From Microbacterium ulmi (GTDB lineage Bacteria; Actinomycetota; Actinomycetes; Actinomycetales; Microbacteriaceae): 64,000 nucleotides of DNA. This document shows, in pieces, positions 1 to 7,864 of the stretch. How positions within the stretch are numbered: the first letter of the stretch is position 1; each line of letters begins with the position of its first letter. Made by a program: the position numbers and the translations under genes. Where the stretch lies: contig NZ_JAAOZF010000001.1 in assembly GCF_011759705.1 (NCBI RefSeq), positions 865,152-929,151 of the forward strand, written 5' to 3'. The notes under the pieces were generated by a model, which was not told the origin of the DNA, did no database searches, and saw only the letters and a program-made list of their open reading frames with translations.

Positions 1-3
1 GCC

Positions 4-61
4 GCACGGCGGCATCCACGCACCGGCCCCGGACGCACGGCGGCATCCACGCACCGGCCCC
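4..61. repeat. Two-copy direct repeat (27 bp, period 31)
   Basis: The same 27-bp word, beginning GCACGGCGGCATCC, occurs at 4-30 and 35-61. It lies just beyond the stop codon of the permease gene at 85-1065. The window edge hides the rest, so more copies may exist to the left. It resembles in style the other repeat islands found at gene 3' ends in this window. Confidence 0.8.
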
Positions 62-84
62 GACGCCGCGCGGCGGCCACGGCA

Positions 85-1065
85 CTATCCCTTGACGGCG
101 CCCCCCAGCCCCGCCGAGCGCAGGAACACACTCTGGAAGACCAGGAACATCGCGATCGGGATGAGGGTCGCGATCGCGAGCGCCGCGAGGAAGACGTCGA
201 GCTCGGTCTGGCTCTGCACGGCGGGGAGCCGCACCGACAGCGGCTGCACGGCGGGGTCGCGCAGCACGAGGCTCGGCCACAGGTAGTCCTTCCAGGCCGC
301 GATGATCGCGAACACCGAGACCACTCCGAGGATGGGCTTGGACATCGGCAGCACGACCGACCAGAACAGGCGGAACGGCCCTGCGCCATCCGTCTTCGCC
401 GCCTCGAAGATCTCACGCGGCAGATTGTCGAAGAAGCGCTTCACCAGGAGGATGTTGAACGCGTTCGCCGCCATCGGCAGCCACACCGCGAGGTAGTTGT
501 TGAGCAGCGACGGCACGCCGAACGGCGGTCGCACGATCGTGAGATACAGCGGCACGAGTAGGACGATGCCCGGGATGAACAGCGTCGCGAGCACGAGCCC
601 GTTGAAGATCGGCGCGTACTTCGGCCGCAGCACCGAGAGCGCGTAGCCCGCCGTCGTCGCGACGAACAGCTGCGCGAACCATGCGCCGGCCGCGAGCACG
701 ATCGTGTTGAAGAAGAACTGGTCGATGTGGATGTCGTTCCACGCCGCCGACAGGTTGGCCCAGTCGATGCCGTTGGGCCAGAGGGCGAACGGCTGCTGGA
801 GCGTGTCCTGCGTCGGCGTGACGGCCGCCTTCGCGAGCCAGAGGATGGGCCCGAGGCCCGCGATCACGAGCGTCGTGACGAGGAAGACGTGGGTCAGCGC
901 CATCCCGAATCGCGTGCCCCGGCGCCGGCGCTCCGACTCCGAGACGATCGTCCGCTCGGCGAGGTCGTCGATCGAGTCGCGCTTGCGTCCCCCCGAGGGA
1001 TTGCGGCGTGCGAGGAAGCCGCGCATGCCCTCTTTGCGCTGCGCGGCGTTGAGGGAGGCGGTCAC
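85..1065 (-). CDS. CUT1 carbohydrate ABC transporter permease (MalG/AglG type)
   Basis: Inner-membrane permease of an alpha-glucoside importer, 326 aa. I see about six hydrophobic segments and the EAA loop that docks the ATPase (EAAKTDGAGPFRLFWSVVLP). A charged N-terminal cytosolic stretch of about 45 residues precedes the first membrane segment. The start chosen is GTG at 1065-1063, because it overlaps the TGA of the upstream permease (GTGA) and has GGAG about 8 nt before it. It is the last gene of the operon GH13-binding protein-permease-permease. No ATP-binding subunit is encoded nearby, so a shared MsiK/MsmX-like ATPase is inferred. The substrate (maltose, trehalose or a related alpha-glucoside) is inferred from the GH13 partner. 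Confidence 0.9.
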   Translation of the reverse strand: MTASLNAAQRKEGMRGFLARRNPSGGRKRDSIDDLAERTIVSESERRRRGTRFGMALTHVFLVTTLVIAGLGPILWLAKAAVTPTQDTLQQPFALWPNGIDWANLSAAWNDIHIDQFFFNTIVLAAGAWFAQLFVATTAGYALSVLRPKYAPIFNGLVLATLFIPGIVLLVPLYLTIVRPPFGVPSLLNNYLAVWLPMAANAFNILLVKRFFDNLPREIFEAAKTDGAGPFRLFWSVVLPMSKPILGVVSVFAIIAAWKDYLWPSLVLRDPAVQPLSVRLPAVQSQTELDVFLAALAIATLIPIAMFLVFQSVFLRSAGLGGAVKG

Positions 1066-2030
1066 GTCGTGCTCCAGTGGTTGGTCAGCTTGAAGTACAG
1101 CCACGACAGGACGGCGAGCACGATCGCCAGCAGCACCGAGACGGCCGTCGCCTCGCCGTAGTCGCCGCCCAGGCTGTTGCGGAACGCCTTGTCGTAGATG
1201 TACAGGAGGATGGTCCGGGTCGCGCCGACGGGGCCGCCGCCCGTCAGCAGGAACGGCTCGAGGAAGATCTGCGCCGTCGCGATGACCTGCAGGATCAGCA
1301 TGATGAAGAGGATGCCGCGCAGCTGCGGGATCGTGACGTGCCACACCTTGCGCCAGATGCCCGCCCCGTCGACCTCCGCCGCGTCGTACAGCTCGGGCGG
1401 GACGCTGAGCAGCGCCGCGAGATAGATGATGATCGACCCGCCCGCCGCGGCCCACGTCGCCTGCAGCACGAGCGACGGCATCGCCTGCACGACCGACTGG
1501 ATCCACGGCTGGGGCGGGATGCCGAACCACGACAGCACGGTGTTGAAGACGCCGTTGGGGTCGGCGGCGTAGAAGAACCTCCACAGCAGCACGGCGACCA
1601 CCGGCGGGATCACGACGGGAAGGTAGGCGAGAGCCGAGTAGAGGCCCTTGCCGCGCTTGACCTCGCTCATGAGCACGGCCATGAACAGCGGCAGCGGGAA
1701 CCCGAACACGAGCGCGAGCACGGCGAAGTACAGGGTGTTGATCACCGCGCGGCCGAGCTGCGGATCGGTCAGGACCGTGAGGTAGTTGTCGATGCCGACC
1801 CACTCCGACACGATCAGGTTCGTCTTCTGCAGGCTCATGACGATCGACTGCACGATCGGCGACCACGAGAAGAAGAAGAAGACGAAGATCATCGGCACGA
1901 GGAACAGCAGGTTCCACAGTCCCCCACCGCGATACCACGTGACGGGAGACCGCCGGCGCTTTCGTCTCTGCGGGGCGCCTGGGGGCGGAGCGGATGCCGG
2001 GGCCGGCCGCTCCTGGATCGTCATCGTCAT
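1062..2030 (-). CDS. CUT1 sugar ABC transporter permease (MalF/AglF type)
   Basis: Inner-membrane permease of 322 aa, partner of the following permease. The N-terminus is Pro/Arg-rich and cytosolic, followed by about six hydrophobic helices. The EAA loop reads DAAEVDGAGIWRKVWHVTIP. The start is ATG at 2030-2028; a second in-frame ATG two codons later (2024-2022) is a possible alternative. Its TGA overlaps the GTG of the next gene, suggesting translational coupling. It lies 80 nt downstream of the binding-protein gene in the same operon. Family assignment is firm; the transported sugar is inferred. Confidence 0.9.
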   Translation of the reverse strand: MTMTIQERPAPASAPPPGAPQRRKRRRSPVTWYRGGGLWNLLFLVPMIFVFFFFSWSPIVQSIVMSLQKTNLIVSEWVGIDNYLTVLTDPQLGRAVINTLYFAVLALVFGFPLPLFMAVLMSEVKRGKGLYSALAYLPVVIPPVVAVLLWRFFYAADPNGVFNTVLSWFGIPPQPWIQSVVQAMPSLVLQATWAAAGGSIIIYLAALLSVPPELYDAAEVDGAGIWRKVWHVTIPQLRGILFIMLILQVIATAQIFLEPFLLTGGGPVGATRTILLYIYDKAFRNSLGGDYGEATAVSVLLAIVLAVLSWLYFKLTNHWSTT

Positions 2031-2110
2031 CGTCGACCTTGCTGTGTTGGTGGGGCGGGGGCGGGAGTGCCGCGGGACCGGCGTCTCCCGGCCCCGCGGC
2101 ATCCGCTCGG

Positions 2111-3481
2111 TCACTCGTCGAGCTTGGCCTGCGCGTCCGTCTGCGCCTGAGCGAGGAGCGCGTCGATGTCGGCATTCTCGTCCGTCAGGACGGCCTGCAC
2201 GACCAGGTCGAGCAGCGCGTACACGTCCTGCGTCGCCTTCTTCGGCTCGCCGACGGGCGTCTGGTCCCAGATCGCGTCCGTGAAGGGCTTCATCTGGTCG
2301 CGCGGCACGTTGATGTACGGCTCGATCCAGGTGAGCGACTCCTCGTAGAGCTCGCGGCTGAGCACCGGCAGCAGCGGCGTGCCGACGGCCTGGCCCGACT
2401 CGTTGAGCGTCTTGGCGTCGAGCACGGCGGCATCCTTGTCGAGGAGCTTCTGCATGTAGTACCAGTCGATCCATGTGACGCCCGCGGCCTTGGTCACGTC
2501 GTCGATCGTCGGGCTCATGACGGCGATGTCGCCGCCGCCGAGGGTTCCCGCATCCGCTCCCTCCAGGGGGACGACGGTCATGCCGTAGACGCTGGAGTCG
2601 AGCCCGAAGTCGCGCACGAGGGCCGTGTAGATGTCGGAGCCCGACGTGTACATGCCGATGTTCCCCGCGGCGAACTCCTGGTTGATCGTGCCCCAGTCCA
2701 GATCGAACTTCGAGCCGAACGAGTCGTCCTCCCAGCGCAGCGCGTGCAGGAACTCCAACGTCGCCTTGGTGGCGGGGTTGTCGATCGTGGACTCGGAGGT
2801 GCCGTCCATGTCGTCGATCTGCGTGCGCCCGCCGCGCGCGACCGTCTGCGAGGTCAGCTGCCAGCCGCCCGTGTTGTTGATCGCCATCTGCGAGTAGCCG
2901 GCCTTGCCCGTCGCGTCGTGGATCTGCTTCGCCGCGGCGCGCACCTCGTCCCAGGTCGACGGCGGGTCGTCGGGGTCGAGGCCCGCCTGCTCGAAGAGGT
3001 CGCGGTTGTAGTGGAGCGCCGCCGCGTACGCCTGGCGGGGGAAGCCGAAGATGCGCCCGTCCGCGTCCTTGACGGCGTCGAGGATGATCGGGTTGAACGA
3101 GTCGGTGTACCCCAGCTCGTCCATCGCGTCGGTGACGTCCATGAGCTGGCCGTTCTCGAGCAGCGTCTTCGAGTCCGTGAACGGCACCGTGAACACGTCG
3201 GGGAGGCTTCCGCCTGCGAGCTGCACGGCGAAGGTCGGTCCTTCCCATTCGTACTCGACGCCGATGATGTCGATGTCGGGATTCTCCTCCTCGAACTGCG
3301 CCTCCTGCGCGGCGAACGCCGTGTACGCGGCTTCGTCCGCGCCAGGGGGGAACGTCGCGACGCGCAGCTCCGTCTTGCCGCTGCTGCCGCTGCCGTCGTC
3401 GCCGGCCGAGCAGCCGGCGAGAGCGCCGACGGTCGCCGCGACGGCGACACCGGCGAGCAGGACCCTTGCTGGTGACTTCAT
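2111..3481 (-). CDS. Lipoprotein sugar-binding protein of CUT1 ABC importer
   Basis: Extracellular solute-binding protein family 1, 456 aa, expected to be lipid-anchored on the outer face of the membrane. The N-terminus has Lys, a hydrophobic run and a lipobox LAGC at about residues 22-25, followed by a Gly/Ser-rich linker. The mature part begins with TELRVATFPPG and a family-typical early strand-helix region. The start is ATG at 3481-3479, preceded by GGAAAG. It lies 31 nt downstream of the GH13 gene and 80 nt upstream of the first permease, so it is the third component of the same importer. Ligand is probably an alpha-glucoside, by association with the hydrolase. Confidence 0.92.
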   Translation of the reverse strand: MKSPARVLLAGVAVAATVGALAGCSAGDDGSGSSGKTELRVATFPPGADEAAYTAFAAQEAQFEEENPDIDIIGVEYEWEGPTFAVQLAGGSLPDVFTVPFTDSKTLLENGQLMDVTDAMDELGYTDSFNPIILDAVKDADGRIFGFPRQAYAAALHYNRDLFEQAGLDPDDPPSTWDEVRAAAKQIHDATGKAGYSQMAINNTGGWQLTSQTVARGGRTQIDDMDGTSESTIDNPATKATLEFLHALRWEDDSFGSKFDLDWGTINQEFAAGNIGMYTSGSDIYTALVRDFGLDSSVYGMTVVPLEGADAGTLGGGDIAVMSPTIDDVTKAAGVTWIDWYYMQKLLDKDAAVLDAKTLNESGQAVGTPLLPVLSRELYEESLTWIEPYINVPRDQMKPFTDAIWDQTPVGEPKKATQDVYALLDLVVQAVLTDENADIDALLAQAQTDAQAKLDE

Positions 3482-3512
3482 CGTCTTTCCTTTCTGACTG
3501 AAGGATGCCGCG

Positions 3513-5291
3513 TCAGCCCCTCGACGCGTCAGTCCTCGGGGTGGGGGTGTTGCTCGATGCATGGGGTGTTCCGCTGTCCGCGGTCGTGAGGGCGCCCGCG
3601 GTCGACTGCGCGCCGGCAAGCCGCACCCACGCCGCGGAGTCGGCCGGGAGGAGGTCGCCCTCGAGCGGCCTGCTGGACAGGAGGAGGCTCGCGCCGTGCG
3701 GCAGGCGGACAAGCCGCTCTCCCGCGTTCACGATGCAGGCGAAGAGGTCGCCGCGGCGGAACGCGAGCGCGTCCTCGCCGAGCCCGTCGATCCACTCGAG
3801 AGGGCCGTCGCCCAGCTCAGGCAGCTCCCGGCGCAGGCGCAGCGCGTCGCGATACAGGTGCAGGGTCGAGGCGGGGTCGGCCTCCTGCGCCTCGACCGTG
3901 AGCGTCCTCCAGTCCGCGGGCTGAGGCAGCCACGTCTGGACGCCGTCGGGGCCGAACCCGAAGGGCGCGCGGTCGCCCGACCACGGGAGCGGGACGCGGC
4001 ATCCGTCCCTCCCGGGGTCCACACCGCCGGAGCGGTAGTGCATGGGGTCCTGGATGAGCTCGCGCGGGAGGTCCTCGACCTCGGGAAGGCCCAGCTCGTC
4101 GCCCTGGTAGATATAGAGGCTGCCGGGGAGGGCCGCGACCAGGAGCGCCGCCGCCCGCGCGCGGTCGCGCCCGAGCTCTGGGTCCGTCGGCACGCCGAAG
4201 CGCTTCTTGAGGAACGCGAACGTCGTGTCTTCGCGGCCGTAGCGCGTGACGGGCCGCGTGACGTCATGGTTGCTGAGCACCCACGTGCTCGGGGCGCCCA
4301 CGGGCGCGTGCGCCGCGAGGGTCGCCGTTATCGAGGAGCGGAAGGACGCGGCGCTCCACGGCCGCGCGAGGAAGTCGAAGTTGAACGCCGTGTGCATCTC
4401 GTCGGGACGCAGGTAGTTCGTGAACCGGACGATGTCGGGCACCCACACCTCGCCGACGAGGATGCGCGTGCCGGGGTACGAGTCGGCGACCGCCCGCCAC
4501 GAGCGGTACACGTCGTGCAGCTCGTCGCGGTCCTCCGTCGGGTGGTCGCGCTTGTCCCCCACCTCCGGGAGGTCCGGGTCCTTGATGAGCAGCGCTGCCG
4601 AGTCGATCCGCACGCCGGCGACACCGCGGTCGAACCAGAACCTCATGATCTCCTCGTGCTCGCGCCGGACATCCGGGTGGTTCCAGTTGAGGTCGGGCTG
4701 CTCGGGGGTGAACAGGTGCAGGTACCACTCGCCTGGCGTGCCGTCGGGGTTCGTCGTGCGCGTCCACGTCTCGCCCTGGAAGCTCGAGACCCAATGCGTC
4801 GGGATCTCGTCGCCGTTCTCGCCCTTGCCGGGGTGGAACCAGAACCGCTCGCGCTCGGGGCTGCCCGGGCCGGCCCGCAGGGCCGCCTGGAACCACGGAT
4901 GCCGATCCGAGATGTGGTTCGGGACGACGTCGATGATGGTCCGGATGCCGAGGTCGAGGGCCTCGCTGATGAGCGCCTCGGCTTCGGCCAGCGTGCCGAA
5001 CTGCGGATGGATGTCGCGGTAGTCCTCGACGTCGTAGCCGCCGTCCGCGAGGGGGCTCGGGTACCAGGGGTTGAACCAGAGTGCGTCGACGCCGAGATCC
5101 TTGAGGTAGCCGAGGTGCTGCCGGACCCCCGCGAGGTCGCCGGTTCCGTCGCCGTTGCCGTCGGCGAAGCTGCGCACGTACACCTGGTAGATCACCGCGG
5201 ACCGCCACCACAGCGGATCGGTCGACGAAGGGGAGATGACGGCGTCCGGGCGGTCGGCCTGGTCGTCTCGCGTGAGGACGTCGCTGTCCAC
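3513..5291 (-). CDS. GH13 alpha-glucosidase / oligo-1,6-glucosidase-like
   Basis: Cytosolic glycoside hydrolase family 13 enzyme, 592 aa, without a signal peptide. It hydrolyses alpha-glucosides after import. GH13 conserved regions are clear: DVVPNH at 121-126, nucleophile Asp230 in GVRIDSA, acid/base Glu281 in VGEVW, and the transition-state His342-Asp343 in SNHD. The start is GTG at 5291-5289 with GAGGAG about 7 nt upstream. It is the first gene of the transporter operon. A promoter (-35 TTGCAG overlapping a CTTGCAG box, -10 TACATT) lies 39-67 nt upstream of the start. Exact linkage preference (alpha-1,4, alpha-1,6 or trehalose/sucrose-type) cannot be told from sequence alone. Confidence 0.93.
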   Translation of the reverse strand: MDSDVLTRDDQADRPDAVISPSSTDPLWWRSAVIYQVYVRSFADGNGDGTGDLAGVRQHLGYLKDLGVDALWFNPWYPSPLADGGYDVEDYRDIHPQFGTLAEAEALISEALDLGIRTIIDVVPNHISDRHPWFQAALRAGPGSPERERFWFHPGKGENGDEIPTHWVSSFQGETWTRTTNPDGTPGEWYLHLFTPEQPDLNWNHPDVRREHEEIMRFWFDRGVAGVRIDSAALLIKDPDLPEVGDKRDHPTEDRDELHDVYRSWRAVADSYPGTRILVGEVWVPDIVRFTNYLRPDEMHTAFNFDFLARPWSAASFRSSITATLAAHAPVGAPSTWVLSNHDVTRPVTRYGREDTTFAFLKKRFGVPTDPELGRDRARAAALLVAALPGSLYIYQGDELGLPEVEDLPRELIQDPMHYRSGGVDPGRDGCRVPLPWSGDRAPFGFGPDGVQTWLPQPADWRTLTVEAQEADPASTLHLYRDALRLRRELPELGDGPLEWIDGLGEDALAFRRGDLFACIVNAGERLVRLPHGASLLLSSRPLEGDLLPADSAAWVRLAGAQSTAGALTTADSGTPHASSNTPTPRTDASRG

Positions 5292-5329
5292 GGGGCTCCT
5301 CGTCGTCGGGGCAAAGTCTCGTTGGCACG

Positions 5330-5358
5330 AATGTAGCTTTGTCTCACTGTTCCTGCAA
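5330..5358 (-). promoter_or_regulatory. Sigma-A-like promoter of the GH13-transporter operon
   Basis: On the minus strand, TTGCAG (5358-5353) and TACATT (5335-5330) are 17 bp apart, which fits -35 and -10 boxes. The GTG start of the GH13 gene follows about 40 nt downstream. The -35 box is part of the CTTGCAG operator-like word, so a repressor bound there would block polymerase. Confidence 0.6.
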
Positions 5359-5380
5359 GTCTTGGACAGTTCTCTGCAAG
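5353..5380. promoter_or_regulatory. Paired CTGCAAG operator boxes (MalR/Reg1-like)
   Basis: CTGCAAG occurs at 5353-5359 and again at 5374-5380, exactly 21 bp apart, two helical turns on the same face. The same word in inverse (CTTGCAG) is found at 6516-6522 before the adjacent LacI gene. CTTGCAG repeats are known as operators of MalR/Reg1-type LacI repressors at Streptomyces alpha-amylase and maltose promoters. That the LacI protein at 5487-6494 binds here is inference. Confidence 0.65.
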
Positions 5381-5486
5381 ATCACGATTGCGCATCGGTG
5401 CGGTGGTGGGGTGGCGCGGCGGCGCGGTGGCGCGCGGCGTCGCCGGGCGGCCCGGGCGCGGGGATCCGTCGCTCGTGCGAGGACGG

Positions 5487-6494
5487 CTAGGAGGAGACGG
5501 GGCCCGTCGAAGCCCGCAGCACGAGCTCGGGCTCGAAGAGCAGCTCGTCGCCGGGCTCGGTCGTGCCCGCGATCTGCGACAGGAGCAGGTCGATGACGGT
5601 CCGGCCCATCGACTCGATCGGCTGCCGCACGGTGGTCAGCGGAGGCTCGGTGCAGCTCATGAGCGCCGAGTCGTCGAAGCCCACGACGCTCACGTCGTGG
5701 GGTACCCGCAGCCCCGCGCGACGGGCGGCGCGCACGGCGCCGAGGGCGAGGGGATCGCTTGCGCAGACGATCGCGGTCGCGCCGCCCGCGAAGAGGCGGG
5801 ATGCCCCGGCCTGGCCGGACTCGAGGGAGTAGAGCCCCCTCACGACAATGGCGTCGTCGAGCGGAGAGCCCAGCCGCCCGAGCAGCCGGCGTGCGGCATC
5901 CAGCTTGCGCTGCGAGGGGATGTGGTCGAGCGGCCCCATGAGCATGCCGATGCGGCGATGGCCCAGCTGGTGAAGATGCAGCACCGCCTGCTCGGCGGCC
6001 GCCGAGTCATCGGTCGACACGGTCGCGAAGTCGAGCGACGCGATGCGCGCGTTCACGAGCACGGTCGGGAGGTTCACCTGCCGGAGCCGCTCGTAGTGCT
6101 CGTGCGGAGCATCCGCCTGACTGTAGTTGCCGCCGAGGAAGATGACGCCGGACACCTGCTGCTGCAGCAGCAGGTCGACGTAGTCCGACTCCGAGATGCC
6201 GCCGGCGTTCTGCGTGCACAGGAGCGGCGTGTAGCCGTTCTGCGTGAGCCCGCCGCCGACGATCTCGGCGAGCGCGGGGAAGATCGGGTTCGTGAGCTCG
6301 GGCAGCACGAGGCCGACGAGTCGCGCGCGCTCGCCGCGGAGCTTCGTCGGGCGCTCGTAGCCGAGCACGTCGAGCGCTGTGAGCACCGCCTGCCGCGTCG
6401 CGTCCGAGACACCCGGCTTGTCGTTGAGGACGCGGCTGACGGTCGCCTCGCTCACACCGACTTTGCGTGCGACTTCGGCAAGACGCTTCGACAT
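5487..6494 (-). CDS. LacI-family transcriptional regulator (MalR-like)
   Basis: DNA-binding repressor of 335 aa. The N-terminal helix-turn-helix and hinge read RLAEVARKVGVSEATVSRVL, and a periplasmic-binding-protein-like effector domain follows (from about residue 60 to the end). The start chosen is ATG at 6494-6492, directly before the helix-turn-helix; a TTG at 6512 would add six residues and neither has a clear ribosome site. It lies upstream of, and on the same strand as, the GH13-transporter operon, separated by 195 nt containing paired CTGCAAG boxes. One CTTGCAG box and two ACGCAAAA direct repeats lie just before its own start, suggesting autoregulation. Confidence 0.92.
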   Translation of the reverse strand: MSKRLAEVARKVGVSEATVSRVLNDKPGVSDATRQAVLTALDVLGYERPTKLRGERARLVGLVLPELTNPIFPALAEIVGGGLTQNGYTPLLCTQNAGGISESDYVDLLLQQQVSGVIFLGGNYSQADAPHEHYERLRQVNLPTVLVNARIASLDFATVSTDDSAAAEQAVLHLHQLGHRRIGMLMGPLDHIPSQRKLDAARRLLGRLGSPLDDAIVVRGLYSLESGQAGASRLFAGGATAIVCASDPLALGAVRAARRAGLRVPHDVSVVGFDDSALMSCTEPPLTTVRQPIESMGRTVIDLLLSQIAGTTEPGDELLFEPELVLRASTGPVSS

Positions 6495-6506
6495 GGCGTT
6501 CAGTGT

Positions 6507-6534
6507 ACGCAAAAACTTGCAGATTCACGCAAAA
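6507..6534. promoter_or_regulatory. Putative autoregulatory site of the LacI gene
   Basis: A CTTGCAG word at 6516-6522 is flanked by two ACGCAAAA direct repeats at 6507-6514 and 6527-6534, 20 bp apart. The block lies 13-40 bp upstream of the chosen ATG. Sharing CTTGCAG with the operon promoter at 5353-5380 supports a role in regulation. Confidence 0.5.
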
Positions 6535-6742
6535 CCACCGCAACTCTCCTCTCTCTACCGCCCGTGCTCGCCCCCCCAGCGCTCGCGAATCCACGCTCCC
6601 TCGCCGAATCCAGGCGAGACCTGCGCAGTGACGAGGTGGATTCGGCGGGATCCCATGGAGTCGGCACAGCGGCGGCGGCGGCGCGGGGCGGCGCGGGGTG
6701 CAGGGGGAATAGGGATGCCGCTGCGGCGGGTTGTGTCGTGGG

Positions 6743-7798
6743 ATGAGTGATTCACACCCGGCCCTGTCCGTCCTCGACCTCGTGCCCGTGCGCTCCGGAC
6801 AGACGAGCGCCGAGGCGGTCGCGGCATCCCTCTCCCTCGCGCAGCGCGCCGACGAGCTCGGACTGCGGCGCTACTGGTTCGCCGAGCACCACAACATGCC
6901 GGCCGTCGCCTCCACGACGCCGCCCGTGCTGATCGCGGCGGCAGCCGCGCGCACGAGCCGCATCCGAGTCGGATCGGGCGGCGTCATGCTCCCCAACCAC
7001 TCGCCCCTCGTGGTCGCCGAGCAGTTCGCGGCGCTGGAGGCGCTCGCACCCGGCCGCATCGACCTCGGCATCGGCCGCGCGCCGGGCAGCGACCCCGTCA
7101 TCACGCAGCTGCTGCGGATGTCGGGGACGACGAGCGATGTCGAGCGCTTTCCACAGCACATCCGCGACATCCGTGCGATCGTCTCCCCGGAGGGCGCGAC
7201 GATCGAGTTCGCGTCGGGCGGCACCTACGATGTGCACGCGACCCCCGCCGCGACGACGGCACCCGAGGTCTGGCTCCTCGGATCGAGCGACTACTCGGCC
7301 CAGCTCGCGGCGGCGCTCGGGCTCCCCTACGTGTTCGCGAACCACTTCTCCGGCGAAGGCCTCGAGCGGGCGCTCGACCTGTACCGCTCGCAGTACCGCG
7401 CGACAGACGCGCACCCGGAGCCCCGCACGTTCCTCACGGCGAACGCGATCGCGGCCCCGACGGCCGAGGAGGCCGAGGAGCGGGCGATCCCGCAGCTGCG
7501 CATGATGGCGCGGCTGCGGCAGAACCGTCCGCTCGTCGCGCTCGAGACCGTCGAGCAGGCGCGGGCCGCGGCATCCGACTTCGACGCCCTCGGCGACCAG
7601 ATCATGGCGGGCGCCCGCGCGAAGTGGTTCGTGGGCACAGGCACCTCGGTTGCCGCGGAGCTGCGCGCGTTCGCGGATCGGTGGGGAGTCGACGAGGTCA
7701 TGATCTCGCCCGTCGCGGGCTCGTACGACGACGAGCCGAGGGATGCCGCTCCCGGCCGAGCGCAGACCCTCGAGCTCGTGTCGAGCGCGTTGTCCTGA
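6743..7798 (+). CDS. LLM-class flavin-dependent oxidoreductase (MsnO8/luciferase group 1 type)
   Basis: Cytosolic luciferase-like monooxygenase of 351 aa. Family features are SVLDLVPVRSG at the start, YWFAEHHN near residue 40, and VGSGGVMLPNHSPLVVAEQF, which matches the group-1 bacterial luciferase-like oxidoreductases. The start is ATG at 6743; a TTG 12 nt upstream is an alternative. The gene stands alone on the plus strand and faces the GH10 gene, with a hairpin between their ends. The 248 nt upstream (6495-6742) hold no gene I can support. Substrate is unknown. Confidence 0.85.
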   Translation: MSDSHPALSVLDLVPVRSGQTSAEAVAASLSLAQRADELGLRRYWFAEHHNMPAVASTTPPVLIAAAAARTSRIRVGSGGVMLPNHSPLVVAEQFAALEALAPGRIDLGIGRAPGSDPVITQLLRMSGTTSDVERFPQHIRDIRAIVSPEGATIEFASGGTYDVHATPAATTAPEVWLLGSSDYSAQLAAALGLPYVFANHFSGEGLERALDLYRSQYRATDAHPEPRTFLTANAIAAPTAEEAEERAIPQLRMMARLRQNRPLVALETVEQARAAASDFDALGDQIMAGARAKWFVGTGTSVAAELRAFADRWGVDEVMISPVAGSYDDEPRDAAPGRAQTLELVSSALS

Positions 7799-7815
7799 CC
7801 GCCCCCGGCCGGCCT

Positions 7816-7855
7816 TGCCGGGTTCTTCGTCTCCGCGGCCCGGACAGACCCGGCA
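7816..7855. terminator. Bidirectional hairpin between convergent genes
   Basis: TGCCGGGT (7816-7823) pairs with ACCCGGCA (7848-7855), and the flanks are also G/C complementary (CCCCGG before, GGGGCGGGG after). It sits in the 66-bp gap between the convergent LLM and GH10 genes, so it can end transcription from either side. There is no strong T-tract. Confidence 0.45.
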
Positions 7856-7864
7856 GGGGCGGGG

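Noticed and set aside
4..61. CRISPR-like repeat at the left edge
   Set aside because: Only two copies are visible with a 4-bp gap between them; this is a short tandem duplication.
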